Shown here: one piece after another, positions 1 to 8,341 of the stretch
Layout of the letters: each line of letters begins with the position of its first letter
Position numbering within the stretch: position 1 is the first letter of the stretch
Assembly (NCBI RefSeq): GCF_019931675.1
Contig: NZ_CP082922.1
Span: forward strand, 3,053,001 to 3,117,000
Source: Nocardioides rotundus
GTDB lineage: Bacteria; Actinomycetota; Actinomycetes; Propionibacteriales; Nocardioidaceae
DNA length: 64,000 nt
Reading direction: 5' to 3'
Position numbers and translations under genes: made by a program
Notes under the pieces: model-generated
The model's database searches: none
What the model saw: the letters and a program-made list of their open reading frames with translations, nothing else
What the model was told of the DNA's origin: nothing

Positions 1-223
1 CTGAGTACAAGCCGGTGCCAAACCACCACTTAGGCTCGCGCGACCGAGGAGTTCCCGTCAGTCGGTGCCCTCGGCTACCATGTGCCCAGGCCACGGAAAA
101 GGTGGCCGGTGACGCCCGCCCGTCAAAGCAAGACGCCACCGGCCTGATCGCCGACACCGAGTGCGCTCTCTCCGTGCCGACTTCCCTGTAAGGTTGGAGC
201 GGGTTTGGACCCCGGCATTCCTC

Positions 224-988
224 TCAGGGCGAGTCTGTGGTCCCACCTCCCGTGGTGGTGGGTGCTGCCGGCCCGCCGCCGATGCCCAGGGCCTTCTCGA
301 TCCGGTCGAAGATCCGGTCCTGGAGGTCGGCGTCGGCCCCGTCCTTCTTGGCGAGGTCGAGCAGCGTCTGGACGTACGCGGCCTTCTGCTCCTCCTCGGT
401 GCTCACCTTCGGCTTGACCGGGGTGTGCACCGGGGGCGGCGTCGGCTCCGCCGCCTTCTTGGCAGCGCGACGACGCGCCCCACCGTTGGAGGACGGGCGG
501 CGCTTCTTGAAGTGGCTGCTGTACGGGATGCTCAGGTAGTCGAGCATGTGGAGGTAGAACGAGATCGCCTTGTCGACGGTCGCGCCGGTGAGCCCGCGCT
601 CGTTGAACACCTTGGCGAGCTGACCGCTTGTGGCGTTCTGGCTGAGGCCGAGCGCGTCGGGGTACTTCTCCTCGACCATCATCTTGAGCAGGCCCTTGCG
701 GGTCTCCTCGTCGGTGCCGACCAACTCCTTCATCAGGTCGGTCGGGACGTACTGGTCGTCGATGAGGTCGAAGTACCGCATCGTGCTGCGGATCTGGGCG
801 ATGGTGCTGCCCGAGATGTTGCCGAAGAACGAGATGTCGAAGACGTCCGGCAGGCCGTCGGTGGCGTACTTCTCGAACATGTTCGTGAAGGTCTTGCCGG
901 GCATGTAGGGAGCCGCCGTGATGCGGGCGGCTCCGGTGCTGCTGTCGGTGGTCGTCTCCACGACCTCCTCGGTCTCCTCGCTGGTCAC
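224..988 (-). CDS. DUF5343-like hypothetical protein
   Basis: Encodes 254 residues from a GTG start at 988, chosen because a strong AGGAGGT ribosome site lies just upstream. Residues about 25-130 resemble the DUF5343 family: a PYMPGKTF start, a compact helical segment and repeated YF/DLID-type motifs. This is recalled family similarity, not an alignment. The C-terminal third is rich in Ala, Lys, Pro and Thr and probably disordered. DUF5343 proteins are common on mobile and defence-associated DNA, but their molecular role is unknown. The gene points left, toward the window edge, and is separated from the next gene by about 490 bases. Confidence 0.55.
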   Translation of the reverse strand: MTSEETEEVVETTTDSSTGAARITAAPYMPGKTFTNMFEKYATDGLPDVFDISFFGNISGSTIAQIRSTMRYFDLIDDQYVPTDLMKELVGTDEETRKGLLKMMVEEKYPDALGLSQNATSGQLAKVFNERGLTGATVDKAISFYLHMLDYLSIPYSSHFKKRRPSSNGGARRRAAKKAAEPTPPPVHTPVKPKVSTEEEQKAAYVQTLLDLAKKDGADADLQDRIFDRIEKALGIGGGPAAPTTTGGGTTDSP

Positions 989-1482
989 TGCGGACCTCCT
1001 CTCCCACGGTCTCGATGCGGATACTGCTCCCCGTGTGCGAGAAGCGTCTCACACCTCGCGTTCCGGATCAAGCGCAAACCTTCCGGGTGTACACAGGCTT
1101 AGCGCCGCGACGTTCCTGCGGTTTTCCGTTCGGTGGCAATACGGTATTGCCGTAGATCCGCGTATCCGCAGGTCAGAGGGGGTACGGAGCACCGGAATAC
1201 CGGAGAATGCGTCCCAGCGTTGGGAACACCAACTGGTAGAAACGCGTGCCGTACGACGGAGTGGCGTGACCGTCCTGTTCCCCTGAACAGTACGGAAGCC
1301 AGGCTTCTTCTGCTTCCCGATCGGGTGTCCGCCCCACCGGATCGCCTGCGCTCCCAATCTGGGCCGCTCATACCACAGATGAGGACCCGACCCCGGAGTT
1401 CTGGCGCCCTCCACAGGACTCGCGGTCTCTGGCTGAAGTTGTGCTGTGCTCGGTCGGCACGCGACAACCGGGAGGACAAGAG
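989..1482. other. Gene-free stretch upstream of two divergent genes
   Basis: These 494 bases hold no convincing reading frame: the open frames on both strands have arginine/proline-rich shadow composition. They lie between the leftward gene starting at 988 and the rightward small gene starting at 1483, so promoters for both are expected here. The one clear element is the perfect inverted repeat at 1135-1151, listed separately. A CCGG-AATA-CCGG inverted pair also occurs near 1192-1204. Confidence 0.6.
1135..1151. promoter_or_regulatory. Perfect 8+1+8 palindrome, operator-like
   Basis: GGCAATAC-G-GTATTGCC is a perfect inverted repeat with one central base. It sits in the intergenic region between divergent genes, 147 bases upstream of the leftward start and about 330 bases upstream of the rightward one. 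This is the usual form of a dimeric repressor site (TetR, GntR or phage-repressor type). No matching regulator gene is next to it in the window. Confidence 0.35.
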
Positions 1483-1659
1483 ATGAGCGCCGACTACGGC
1501 ACTGTGCAGGAGAGCCGCGAAGCCGTAGACCGGCTGCTGGGCATGCAGGTGGTCGAGGGCCGGGTCGACGCCGACGAGGCGGACCTGCTGGCCGAGGCGA
1601 TCAGCCGGCTGTGTGAGACCTGGGCCTGCTACGCCCTCGCGCTGGCCGAGGAGATGTGA
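1483..1659 (+). CDS. Small acidic hypothetical protein (58 aa)
   Basis: A 58-residue protein starting at ATG 1483, which has GGAGG eight bases upstream; upstream in-frame starts lack such a site. The sequence is acidic and helical (MSADYGTVQESREAV, then EADLLAEAISRLCETW), with two cysteines near the C terminus. I do not recognise the family. Its stop codon abuts the hairpin at 1660-1711, which it shares with the oppositely oriented phage-type genes. It may belong to the mobile segment. Confidence 0.55.
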   Translation: MSADYGTVQESREAVDRLLGMQVVEGRVDADEADLLAEAISRLCETWACYALALAEEM

Positions 1660-1711
1660 CCCTCGTCCGCCGGGGAGAGCGGCGAAGGCGGGCCGACCCG
1701 GCGGACGAGGG
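1660..1711. terminator. Bidirectional terminator hairpin between convergent genes
   Basis: A perfect 15-bp stem (CCCTCGTCCGCCGGG at 1660-1674 with its complement at 1697-1711) encloses a 22-base loop. It begins on the base after the stop codon of the rightward 58-aa gene and ends two bases before the stop codon of the leftward gene. It is therefore placed to end transcription from both sides. It has no T-run, as is common in actinobacteria. Confidence 0.75.
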
Positions 1712-1713
1712 AG

Positions 1714-1875
1714 TCAGCGGTGGCGCGTCTGCCGCCGTTGGGCGACGTCGCCGCGCATCATCAGCTTCCTTATCTGCGACTGGCCCGCGTCCTCGTGCAC
1801 CGGGCAGGCGTCCGGCTCCGGCCGGCGCCACGGACAGCCCTTCACCGGGCAGGCGCGGAGCGGGCGGTCACTCAT
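1714..1875 (-). CDS. Small Cys/His-rich phage-type protein (53 aa)
   Basis: A 53-residue protein with the pattern C-P-V-K-G-C then C-P-V-H, consistent with a small zinc-binding knuckle. The ATG at 1875 overlaps the stop of the upstream gene (ATGA), which supports translational coupling and this start. It is the last gene of a leftward run of short genes that follow a capsid-like gene, so a phage accessory role is likely. No specific function is recognisable. The stop lies beside the 1660-1711 hairpin. Confidence 0.55.
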   Translation of the reverse strand: MSDRPLRACPVKGCPWRRPEPDACPVHEDAGQSQIRKLMMRGDVAQRRQTRHR

Positions 1876-2278
1876 GCGGCCCGAACCTCCGTCCAGCCGG
1901 TGTGCCCGGAGTGTTTCTGGTGGGCGCCCAGAGCCGCCGGGGTCGTGACCATGCCGCATCCGTCGCAGCGGCGACGTCGGGAGTTGTTGAGAGCGGCCAC
2001 GGCCTTGCCGGTCTTCGCGCCGCTGATGCGCAGCGCCCGAAGCCCGGCCTCTGAGAGCCGGTAGGGCTTGCGGGTGGGCGTCGCTGAGGGCACGGGGCTC
2101 GTAGGCCGTCGATCGGGCTCCTCGGGCTGCCTCGGCTTGGTCCAGCGCACGGCCAGCCGTGAGTGGTCGCCGACCCGGACGTGCTCGTCCAGTCCCACTT
2201 GCGTGAAAACCTGTCGCCGCATGTCGGGCACAGCTTGGTCGGAACCTGCCTGCTGCCGTACGCCGGACCCCGGCTCAC
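1872..2278 (-). pseudogene. Two-finger C2H2 zinc-finger phage protein, one-base frameshift
   Basis: Translation from GTG 2278 (GTGA overlap with the upstream stop) gives CPTCGDRF and then leaves frame. A -1 shift at the four-base A run at 2206-2209 (TTTT on the coding strand) restores CPTCGDRFFTQVGLDEHV followed by RVGDH, an exact classical C2H2 finger (C-x2-C-x3-F-x5-L-x2-H-x5-H). The restored frame continues to a second CDGCGMV...GAHQKHSGH finger near the C terminus and ends in an ATGA overlap with the next gene. Restored length is about 135 residues. Either one base is missing from the sequence or the gene is broken; a slippery-site event is less likely. If the shift is real, an alternative product could start at ATG 2222. 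Confidence 0.6.
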
Positions 2279-2883
2279 AGCACGCCCAGCCGCTCGAGGT
2301 CGCGCCGGATGTGGGGCGGAGGCGTCGTCCGCATCGTCTCGGTGCTGGCCGCCGACTCAGAGTCCTCGACCACCTCCGCGTCAACGATGTCGGCGGAGTC
2401 CTCGTCACCGCCGTACGCCTCCAGTGCGGCCCGGTTGTAGGCCTCGAACTGCGGGTCCGGAACGTGCTGCACGGGCTGCGCCGGGGCGAGGGCCGCAGGG
2501 TCCGCGAGCAGGTCGCGGAACAGCTTCTCCACCGGGTCGATCTCACCCACACCGATGATGTGCTTCTCGGTTGCGTTGAGTCCGGCCCGGTCGAGCATGT
2601 CTTGGGCGATCTTCACCTTGTCGCGCATCTCCACGGCGGGGTCGTCCAGCCAGGCCTGGAGCCGCTTGACCATGTCGTCGGCGGCGTTCCCGATCCGAGC
2701 AGCAGCAACCGCTCTGACGTGGCCAGCCGCACCGCCGTGATGGGCGCAGACGTTGCCGCCGGGGATCGCCTCTCGCTTGCAGCGCCCACCGGACTTGTAG
2801 TGACCCTCGCACCGGACGACAGTCGGCGGCGCGAGCAACTCCCACCAGTCCTCCGAGTGGGTGACCTTGTTCCGGTGGCCCAT
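2275..2883 (-). CDS. Phage-type hypothetical protein with Cys/His motif (202 aa)
   Basis: A 202-residue protein starting at ATG 2883, only four bases after the upstream gene stop; the reading frame upstream of this has shadow composition. The N-terminal third contains C-EGHYKSGGRC then NVCAHHGG, a C/H cluster reminiscent of the small zinc-binding regions of phage terminase-small-subunit-like or HNH-associated proteins. The rest is helical and acidic, ending in RRDLERLGVL. It sits in the leftward phage-type operon and overlaps the zinc-finger gene by four bases. Function unknown; a DNA-binding packaging role is only a guess. Confidence 0.55.
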   Translation of the reverse strand: MGHRNKVTHSEDWWELLAPPTVVRCEGHYKSGGRCKREAIPGGNVCAHHGGAAGHVRAVAAARIGNAADDMVKRLQAWLDDPAVEMRDKVKIAQDMLDRAGLNATEKHIIGVGEIDPVEKLFRDLLADPAALAPAQPVQHVPDPQFEAYNRAALEAYGGDEDSADIVDAEVVEDSESAASTETMRTTPPPHIRRDLERLGVL

Positions 2884-2887
2884 CGGC

Positions 2888-3286
2888 TCAGGACCAGACG
2901 AGCGAGGAGACGACGCCGGGCCGCTTGACGGGCCGGTCGTAGGCGAGCACCCGGCAGGACCAGCACAGCGCGAAGACCACGACGGACGCCCCGGACGGAA
3001 TCCAGAGCCGATCGTTGATCGACCGCTTGTCGTTCCCGCAGCGGTCACACGACTGGGAGTCGTGCCGAGGGAGCGGATCCTCCAGCACGGCCTCCAAGAG
3101 CGGCATGGCCGGGACGCCCTCAGTGGCGAACCGGAGCAGCGGGACGCCCACGGCGCAGTCGTCGGGGACCGGCCCGCCGAGCGCCCGGAGCACCGCCTCG
3201 CTGGTCTTCTCGTCGGCCAAAGCGGCCTCGTTGGGTGCACACCAAGGCACAAGGGCCTCGGCGTCTTCCATCGCTGACATGTGCAT
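2888..3286 (-). CDS. Zinc-ribbon-like hypothetical phage protein (132 aa)
   Basis: A 132-residue protein starting at ATG 3286 with a GGAGGT ribosome site upstream. The C-terminal half carries CDRCGN and CWSCRV, two CxxC knuckles about 30 residues apart, the layout of a zinc ribbon. The N-terminal half is acidic and helical. It lies between the capsid-like gene and the 202-aa protein, in the same orientation, and is separated from the capsid gene by a hairpin. No family assignment is possible by eye. Confidence 0.6.
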   Translation of the reverse strand: MHMSAMEDAEALVPWCAPNEAALADEKTSEAVLRALGGPVPDDCAVGVPLLRFATEGVPAMPLLEAVLEDPLPRHDSQSCDRCGNDKRSINDRLWIPSGASVVVFALCWSCRVLAYDRPVKRPGVVSSLVWS

Positions 3287-3325
3287 CGGTACCTCCGTGT
3301 CGTGACCTTGCGTGACCTGGCTGCT

Positions 3326-3368
3326 GCCGGTCCGGCGAGGGAGGTCACGGAACCCCCGCCGGACCGGC
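3326..3368 (-). terminator. Hairpin after the capsid-like gene
   Basis: GCCGGTCCGGCG at 3326-3337 pairs perfectly with 3357-3368 (12 bp, 19-base loop). It lies in the 104-base gap between the capsid-like stop and the next gene start, on the leftward transcript. It could partly terminate the abundant capsid message or stabilise its 3' end. It lacks a T-run. Confidence 0.6.
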
Positions 3369-3390
3369 GTTCTTCCACCCGTGAGAAGGG

Positions 3391-4586
3391 TCAGGCGACG
3401 TACAGGGCCGGAGGCGCGTAGTTCGCGTTCGCGGTGACCTGGATGACCATGCCGGCGAGACGGTGGCGGACGCCGGTACCGAAGCCTCGAACCCAGTAGC
3501 TGTCCTGGAGGGGGTAATCCGGCTTCGCCCCGCCCACGATCCGGAGGCCCTGCAGGGCCGGGTTCGCGTGCTGGCGGAACATGATCGGGTTGGACGGGGC
3601 CAGGCTTCCGCCGGACGCCAGGCCGACCACGCAGCCCGCCGGGATGCGCGTCGACTCGATGATGATCGCCTCGTCGTACGAGCCCCTGACCGGGAAGCCC
3701 GCGAAGGTTGCAGCGGCCTGCTGGCCGACGAGGTCGCCGTCCGTGGCGAAGAACGACTGGCCATGGCTCGGGATGAAGTCGGCCTTGGCGCCGCTCGCCA
3801 CCCGGAAGCCGGAGACGACGTCGCCCTCCGAGGCGTTGACGAAGATGACGATCTGCGAGCCGTTCTCCTGGGCGTAGCCGTGGGACTTGAAGTCCGCGAT
3901 GATCTCGTCCAGGTCGGCCGACGTCACGACCGCAGCACCCGAGGTCCGGTAGTGCGTGTGGTCGCCGGGGAACGAGTTGCCCTCGTAGTCCGGCGGGGTC
4001 CAGCCGTCGCCGTTGGCGAACGCCAGGACGCTGTAGGTCGCGTTCGACTTCTTGTCGAGCACGGTCCGGTTGGTGTTCCGGAAGATCGTGCCCATCACCT
4101 TGTTGAAGACGTTGTCCTCGTCGGCAGCGACGATGGCGGGCGCGTTGGCCGCGATCTCCGCCTCGGTGGCGTCGGCCAGGTACTGCCAGGTGGCGCGCCA
4201 GCCGACGTCGTACCACTTGAACGGCGCGCCCATGTCGAGCGTCGCGTGCGCGGCCCGGCTGGACTTCGGGACGCCGTACTCCGACGCGTCCTCGAACTTC
4301 GGGCCCGCGCCGAGGGTCTGGAGGACGGACGTGACGGCGGAGGTGACCGGGTAGGTGAACAGGTCGACGAAGCGCTGGCGGGACTCGTTGGCGAGCCCGG
4401 CGACCTGCTCCAACTCCTGGAACAGCTCGCGCAGGTCGCGACCGTCGGCGGTCCGCAGGACGTCGGCGCGGGCGCTGTAGCCCGCGCCATCATCTGCATG
4501 TCGCCGTAGATGCCGTGGTTGATGCCGATGAGGCCTCGGACGTCGCCAGCGGCGAGAAGCGCCGACTTCTGGCTCGTGAGATTCAT
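3391..4586 (-). pseudogene. Actinophage-type major capsid protein, one-base frameshift
   Basis: The C-terminal 340 residues read as a typical actinophage major capsid protein, with alternating beta/alpha composition and motifs such as AATFAGFPVRGSYDEA and SNPIMFRQHANPALQG. The N terminus (MNLTSQKSALLAAGDVRGLI) starts at ATG 4586, behind an AGGAGC site, in a different frame. Joining the frames needs one inserted base around 4475-4500 and gives a 398-residue protein with a continuous DGAGYSARADVLRTADGRDL junction. The family call is recalled, not aligned. A capsid gene without an adjacent portal, protease or terminase in this window indicates a phage fragment, though the flanking region left of the window is not visible. 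Confidence 0.65.
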
Positions 4587-4773
4587 GGGTGTGCTCCTAG
4601 TGAGGAATCCGGAATGGAGTTGCCCTCACTGGGGCGTCGGGACTGAGAAGTCCGCCTGCCAACAGACTAGTTGACAACGTCAACGATACCTGGTCGGAAC
4701 CGGTCCGGCTAGCCGCTCGGCCCGGCGCGGCGCGTGACGGATGTCTGTCGGTGTCTCATGGGATTCTTGATGC

Positions 4774-5046
4774 ATGAGCGACCCGTACCGCTACTTCCCG
4801 ACTGGGGAGATGATCGACCGCCAGAACATGCAGAGCACGGCGAGGTCGTCTGAGGAGTCGGCGCGGGCGGCGCGTCAGTCCCGGGAACTCATCGAGCAGT
4901 TGGTCGAGCACGCCGTTGCCACGGCGGAAGCCGCGGAGGTCCGCGAGCGACAGATGCTCCGCTGGACTCAGGCGGGCGTCGTGTTGGCCGGCATCGCAGC
5001 CGTGGCCTCAATCATCGCGATCGTGGTCACCATCGTCCTGACCTGA
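4774..5046 (+). CDS. Small coiled-coil protein with C-terminal membrane anchor
   Basis: A 90-residue protein. Residues about 20-62 are strongly helical and charged (ARSSEESARAARQSRELIEQ), likely a coiled coil. Residues about 68-89 form a single hydrophobic segment (VVLAGIAAVASIIAIVVTIV), so the protein is predicted to be tail-anchored with its N terminus in the cytoplasm. It stands alone, facing the interrupted SIR2-like gene. I do not recognise the family. Start at ATG 4774; the ribosome site is weak. Confidence 0.55.
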   Translation: MSDPYRYFPTGEMIDRQNMQSTARSSEESARAARQSRELIEQLVEHAVATAEAAEVRERQMLRWTQAGVVLAGIAAVASIIAIVVTIVLT

Positions 5047-5144
5047 CTCGGCAGCCTCGGAGCACCGGGGCTGGTAGATCGGGGCCGCGCCCGGTGTTCG
5101 GCTGGGAGAGGGCCTGTCTCGCGTGCCGAGCATGGGCTCGCGGG

Positions 5145-6059
5145 TCAGGGCGCTGTGATTCGAAGCGCGGAGGCCCCGACTGGATGCGTCGTTGAGTCGA
5201 AGAACCTCACCTTGTGGTTCGGCAATCGCTTCAGGATGCGTGCCTTCTCCGAGATGATCGCGTTGTCGTCACCCGTGGGGTACATCGATACGGCAATTCT
5301 CCTGCGAGGACCTTCGTTCAGGGCTTCCGCGATGTGATCGTCTTGGGCGGCAAGCGACTGACCGAACAGCACCGTCGGGCGATCATCGGCACGCAGTTCT
5401 TCGAGACAGAACGTGAGGTAAGTCGACTGCCGGATGGTTCGCGACTTGGCCGCTGAAGTGCCTTCGCTAACGAAGAGGGGGCGGCGAGTGGACGTCGGGC
5501 CGTACTTGGACTTGATGCTGAGGAGACGACCATCCGCTGACGTCCACTTTCCGTTGTCTCCTGTCAGGTCGTCCTGCCAGAGGTGGAGGCCGCCGTGTAG
5601 GTAGTAGACGCGAGTGGCATTGGAACTCCGCACGACAGTGTCCGCGTCATCAAACTGGTGACCGGCTGCCCAGAAGAAGTCGACGATGTTCACGCGCTTC
5701 CCGGTCTGCAGGTGGCTCCAATAGAGGCACAGGTCGTAGCTGGTGGTGAACACCGCCTTGTGCCCGTTCATGGTCTCCGCCAACAGGTCGTGCGTCGGCT
5801 GAGGGAAGACCCCCCAAGGGACGTGTACGTCGCTCACGGTCTCGAAGAGGGCGTCTCTTACTTCTGCGTAGGTCTGATCAACCTTGCCGGTCGATTCCTG
5901 CAACGCACGGAGGGCGATGTTCGCGTGATGCAGGCACTCCAGGCACTGCTCGAAGTTGGTCGTCCCCAGTTCCGTGAAGATGGCCTGCGCCGCGGGAGTC
6001 AACGACGCACTGTTGTACAGGCTGTCGTACTGGAATCCCGACCAGAGGTTGATGCTAAG
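5145..6059 (-). pseudogene. SIR2-like DUF4917-type protein, C-terminal part, cut by IS
   Basis: This frame keeps the core of a SIR2-like nucleotide-binding enzyme: VFTTSYDLCLYW (the TTNYD-type motif), VYYLHGGLHLW (the catalytic-His-type YLHG motif) and VLFGQSLAAQDDHI. The N terminus is missing because an IS element inserted at 6060. Joining this part to 7775-7858 restores one uninterrupted 332-residue frame that passes through LLLGNGLSINLW, the glycine-rich dinucleotide-binding segment. Family: DUF4917-type (recalled). SIR2-like proteins of this class often degrade NAD in phage defence, so a defence role is plausible but inferred. A residual product could start at TTG 6002, but it would lack the binding loop. 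Confidence 0.75.
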
Positions 6060-7769
6060 CCCGGATCCACCGATGAGTTTGGTGACGTGAGCGTGGCGTA
6101 GAACGAGAATGCCCTTGCAGGGCAGGAGAATCTGAGTTCTTCAGGCAAAGATTCACACCGGCAGCAAGGGCATCTCTGGGATGAAACTCTCTCACACGGT
6201 TCGAGCGACGTCGGCAGCCTTCGATGATCCGAATCTCGTGTCGACTGGCGGCCTGGTCCCGGTGCTCGCGTTGGCCGACCGTGGTGGGCTGCGGGATCTG
6301 GCTGATACCCACCTCACGGTGCCCACGCACAAGGGCGCGAACGCCGGACTGAAGGTCGCCTCGCTCGTCGGTGGGATGGTCGCCGGCGCGGACTCGATCG
6401 ATGACATGGCGCTGCTGCGGCACGGCGGGATGGGCCGGGTTTTCGCCCGCGCCTACGCGCCCTCGACGTTGGGCTCGTTCCTGCGAGCGTTCACCTTCGG
6501 CCACGTTCGTCAGCTCGACGCAGTCGCATCGAGGTTCCTGATCGCGGTGGCCGGACTCACCCGGCTCCTGGGCGCCGGGACCGGTCTTGGCGCCGGCACC
6601 GAGGAGTCAGGAGCCGGTGCCGGGTACGCGTTGCTCGACGTCGACGACACGATCATCGAGGTCCACGGCCACTCCAAGCAGGGCGCCGGGTTCGGCTACT
6701 CCGGTGTGCGCGGGCTCAACGCACTGCTGGCCACGCTCACGACCGCGACGACGGCGCCGGTGATCGTGGCCCAGCGGCTCCGCAAGGGCGCGGCGGGGTC
6801 GCCACGCGGCGCGAAGCGGCTGGTCGGCGACGCGGTGAGGACCGCCCGGCGCGACTGCTCGGCACGGGTCAGCTGGTCTTGGTCCGGATGGACTCGGCGT
6901 TCTACGGCCGCGGACCAGTCCACGCCGCCCTGGTCGGCGGCGCCGATGTGTCGGTCACGGTGCGGATGGACAAGGCCGTCAAGAAAGCGATCGCCACAAT
7001 CGGCCACGACGCGTGGACCACCATCGAGTACACCGACGCCGTCTTCGACGAAACCTCGCAGAAGTGGATCTCTCGCGCCGAGGTCGCCGAGATTCCCTTC
7101 ACCGCCTTCGCCGCGCAGAAGAAGTCCGAGCAGGTGCCCGGGCGGCTGGTGGTGCGTCGGATCCCCGACTTCAACGCCGAGAAGAACAAGGCAGCCGGCC
7201 AGGACACCCTGTTCGACGTGTGGCGCTTCCACGCGTTCTTCACCACCGCCGACCCCGTGCTCCTGGACACCGTCGCGGCGGACAAGACCCACCGCCATCA
7301 CGCCGTCATCGAGCAGGTCCACGCCGACCTCAAAGGATCCGCGCTGGCCCACCTGCCGTCCGGAGTGTTCACCGCCAACGCCGCCTGGCTGGTGCTCGCC
7401 GTTATCGCGTTCAACCTCACCCGCGCCGCAGGCACCCTCGCCGCACCAGACCTGGCACGGGCGACCACCGCGACGATCCGACGCAAGCTGATCACCGTGC
7501 CCGCGAGGGTAGCGACCTCAGCGCGCCGGATCACCCTGCACCTGCCCCAAGCCTGGCCCTGGGAGAACGCCTGGACCGCCCTGTTCGACCGGGTCAGCGA
7601 CCCGCCGCCCGGCCTCGCGGCCTGACCCACCCAGCAGCCACCGCTGCGCGACCCGAGGACCAAAGGACGACCCGGACAGCAAGGTCCGGCAGATCCCCAC
7701 GCCCACAGCCGCTCACCCCACGGCGATCCGGATCACGCGATTACCACCAAGCTCATCGGTGGATCCGGG
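6060..7769 (+). mobile_element. Complete IS1380-family insertion sequence
   Basis: A 1710-bp element bounded by inverted repeats that begin CCCGGATCCACCGATGAG at 6060 and are mirrored up to 7769. The terminal match runs about 25 bases with one mismatch. The 5-base sequence CTAAG flanks it on both sides (6055-6059 and 7770-7774), a target-site duplication consistent with a simple transposition. It carries one transposase gene reading rightward. Size, end sequence and transposase type fit IS1380. Removing the element plus one CTAAG restores the interrupted SIR2-like gene exactly. Confidence 0.9.
6181..7625 (+). pseudogene. IS1380-family transposase with internal frameshift
   Basis: The frame opens at ATG 6181 (MKLSHTVRATSAAFDDPNLV), includes ALLDVDDTIIEVHGHSKQ (a DDE-type aspartate region) and then loses frame near 6835-6875. 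The downstream frame continues as LVLVRMDSAFYG, then DAVFDETSQKW and finally NAAWLVLAVIAFNLTR, all typical of IS1380 DDE transposases. One inserted base restores 481 residues, a normal length for the family. Unless the missing base is a sequencing deletion, this copy cannot move by itself. It ends 144 bases before the right inverted repeat. Confidence 0.85.
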
Positions 7770-7774
7770 CTAAG

Positions 7775-7858
7775 TCCGTTCCCTAGCAGCAGGGTGGGCC
7801 AATCCTTGGACGAGAGGTCGGCCCAGTCCTCGAGATCGGCGTCTATCGGCTCACCCAT
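7775..7858 (-). pseudogene. N-terminal fragment of the interrupted SIR2-like gene
   Basis: ATG 7858, preceded by a GGGGGA ribosome site, encodes the first 28 residues, ending DWPTLLLGNGL just before the CTAAG duplication. The reading frame then enters the IS element. Read across the excised element it continues SINLWSGFQYDSLYNSAS in the larger fragment at 5145-6059. It marks the true start of the gene and proves that the insertion is inside the nucleotide-binding loop. Confidence 0.8.
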
Positions 7859-7906
7859 TGCGTCCCCCGTGTCGTTGATTCTCCGGGCGCTAAGGCTATC
7901 CGCAGC

Positions 7907-8332
7907 TCACACCGTGAAGACGCGCCTCATGACGTCGGTCTGGATCGCGAACTCTCCGTACAGGTTCCAGCCACCGACGCCGCCGTGGTTCGCCCCGCCG
8001 CACTGACACTGGCAGTGGAGCGCGTTCTCCGGGTTGCCGTTCTGACAAAGGGGTCCGCACTTCTGCTGCTGCGCCGCGTCCGTGATGACGGTCGTCTCCC
8101 CAGGACCGAATCGCTCGACACACGCGGCGAGTAGTGCGTCGGCGTGATCGCGGACGACTTCCCAGACTCCGCCGCCGACGTGCCTGATCTGGATCCGGCT
8201 GCCGAGCACCTCTCGCAGCCACAGTGGGTTGGCTCGCGTGTTCGCCGGATCGAAGGGAAGGATGACCTGGGCACGACCTCGGACGGGCACCCAGATAGCC
8301 GGAGGGTGCTGCATCTCGCGGGGCCGCTGCAT
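7907..8332 (-). CDS. Hypothetical protein with C-terminal cysteine cluster
   Basis: A 141-residue protein. The N-terminal half contains VLGSRIQIRHVGGGVWEVV, beta-rich. Residues about 93-115 hold C-x3-C, then C-x-C-x-C-GGANH, a dense Cys/His cluster suggesting metal binding. The start at ATG 8332 is uncertain: there is no clear ribosome site and ATG 8314 is an alternative. It follows the serine recombinase by nine bases in the same direction, so the two are probably co-transcribed. I do not recognise the family. Confidence 0.5.
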   Translation of the reverse strand: MQRPREMQHPPAIWVPVRGRAQVILPFDPANTRANPLWLREVLGSRIQIRHVGGGVWEVVRDHADALLAACVERFGPGETTVITDAAQQQKCGPLCQNGNPENALHCQCQCGGANHGGVGGWNLYGEFAIQTDVMRRVFTV

Positions 8333-8341
8333 GTACTGAGA

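Noticed and set aside
58..246. Short leftward open frame at the window start
   Set aside because: Composition is arginine/proline-rich shadow type, with no ribosome site and no family resemblance. A weak hairpin (104-111 with 137-144) is the only structure there.
2206..2209. Programmed -1 frameshift in the zinc-finger gene
   Set aside because: The slippery run is short and the same one-base deficit occurs in four unrelated genes, so a consensus deletion is simpler.
6002..6002. TTG 6002 as the true start of the SIR2-like gene
   Set aside because: The frame continues upstream to the IS end and, after excision, to ATG 7858 with a ribosome site; TTG would drop the nucleotide-binding loop.
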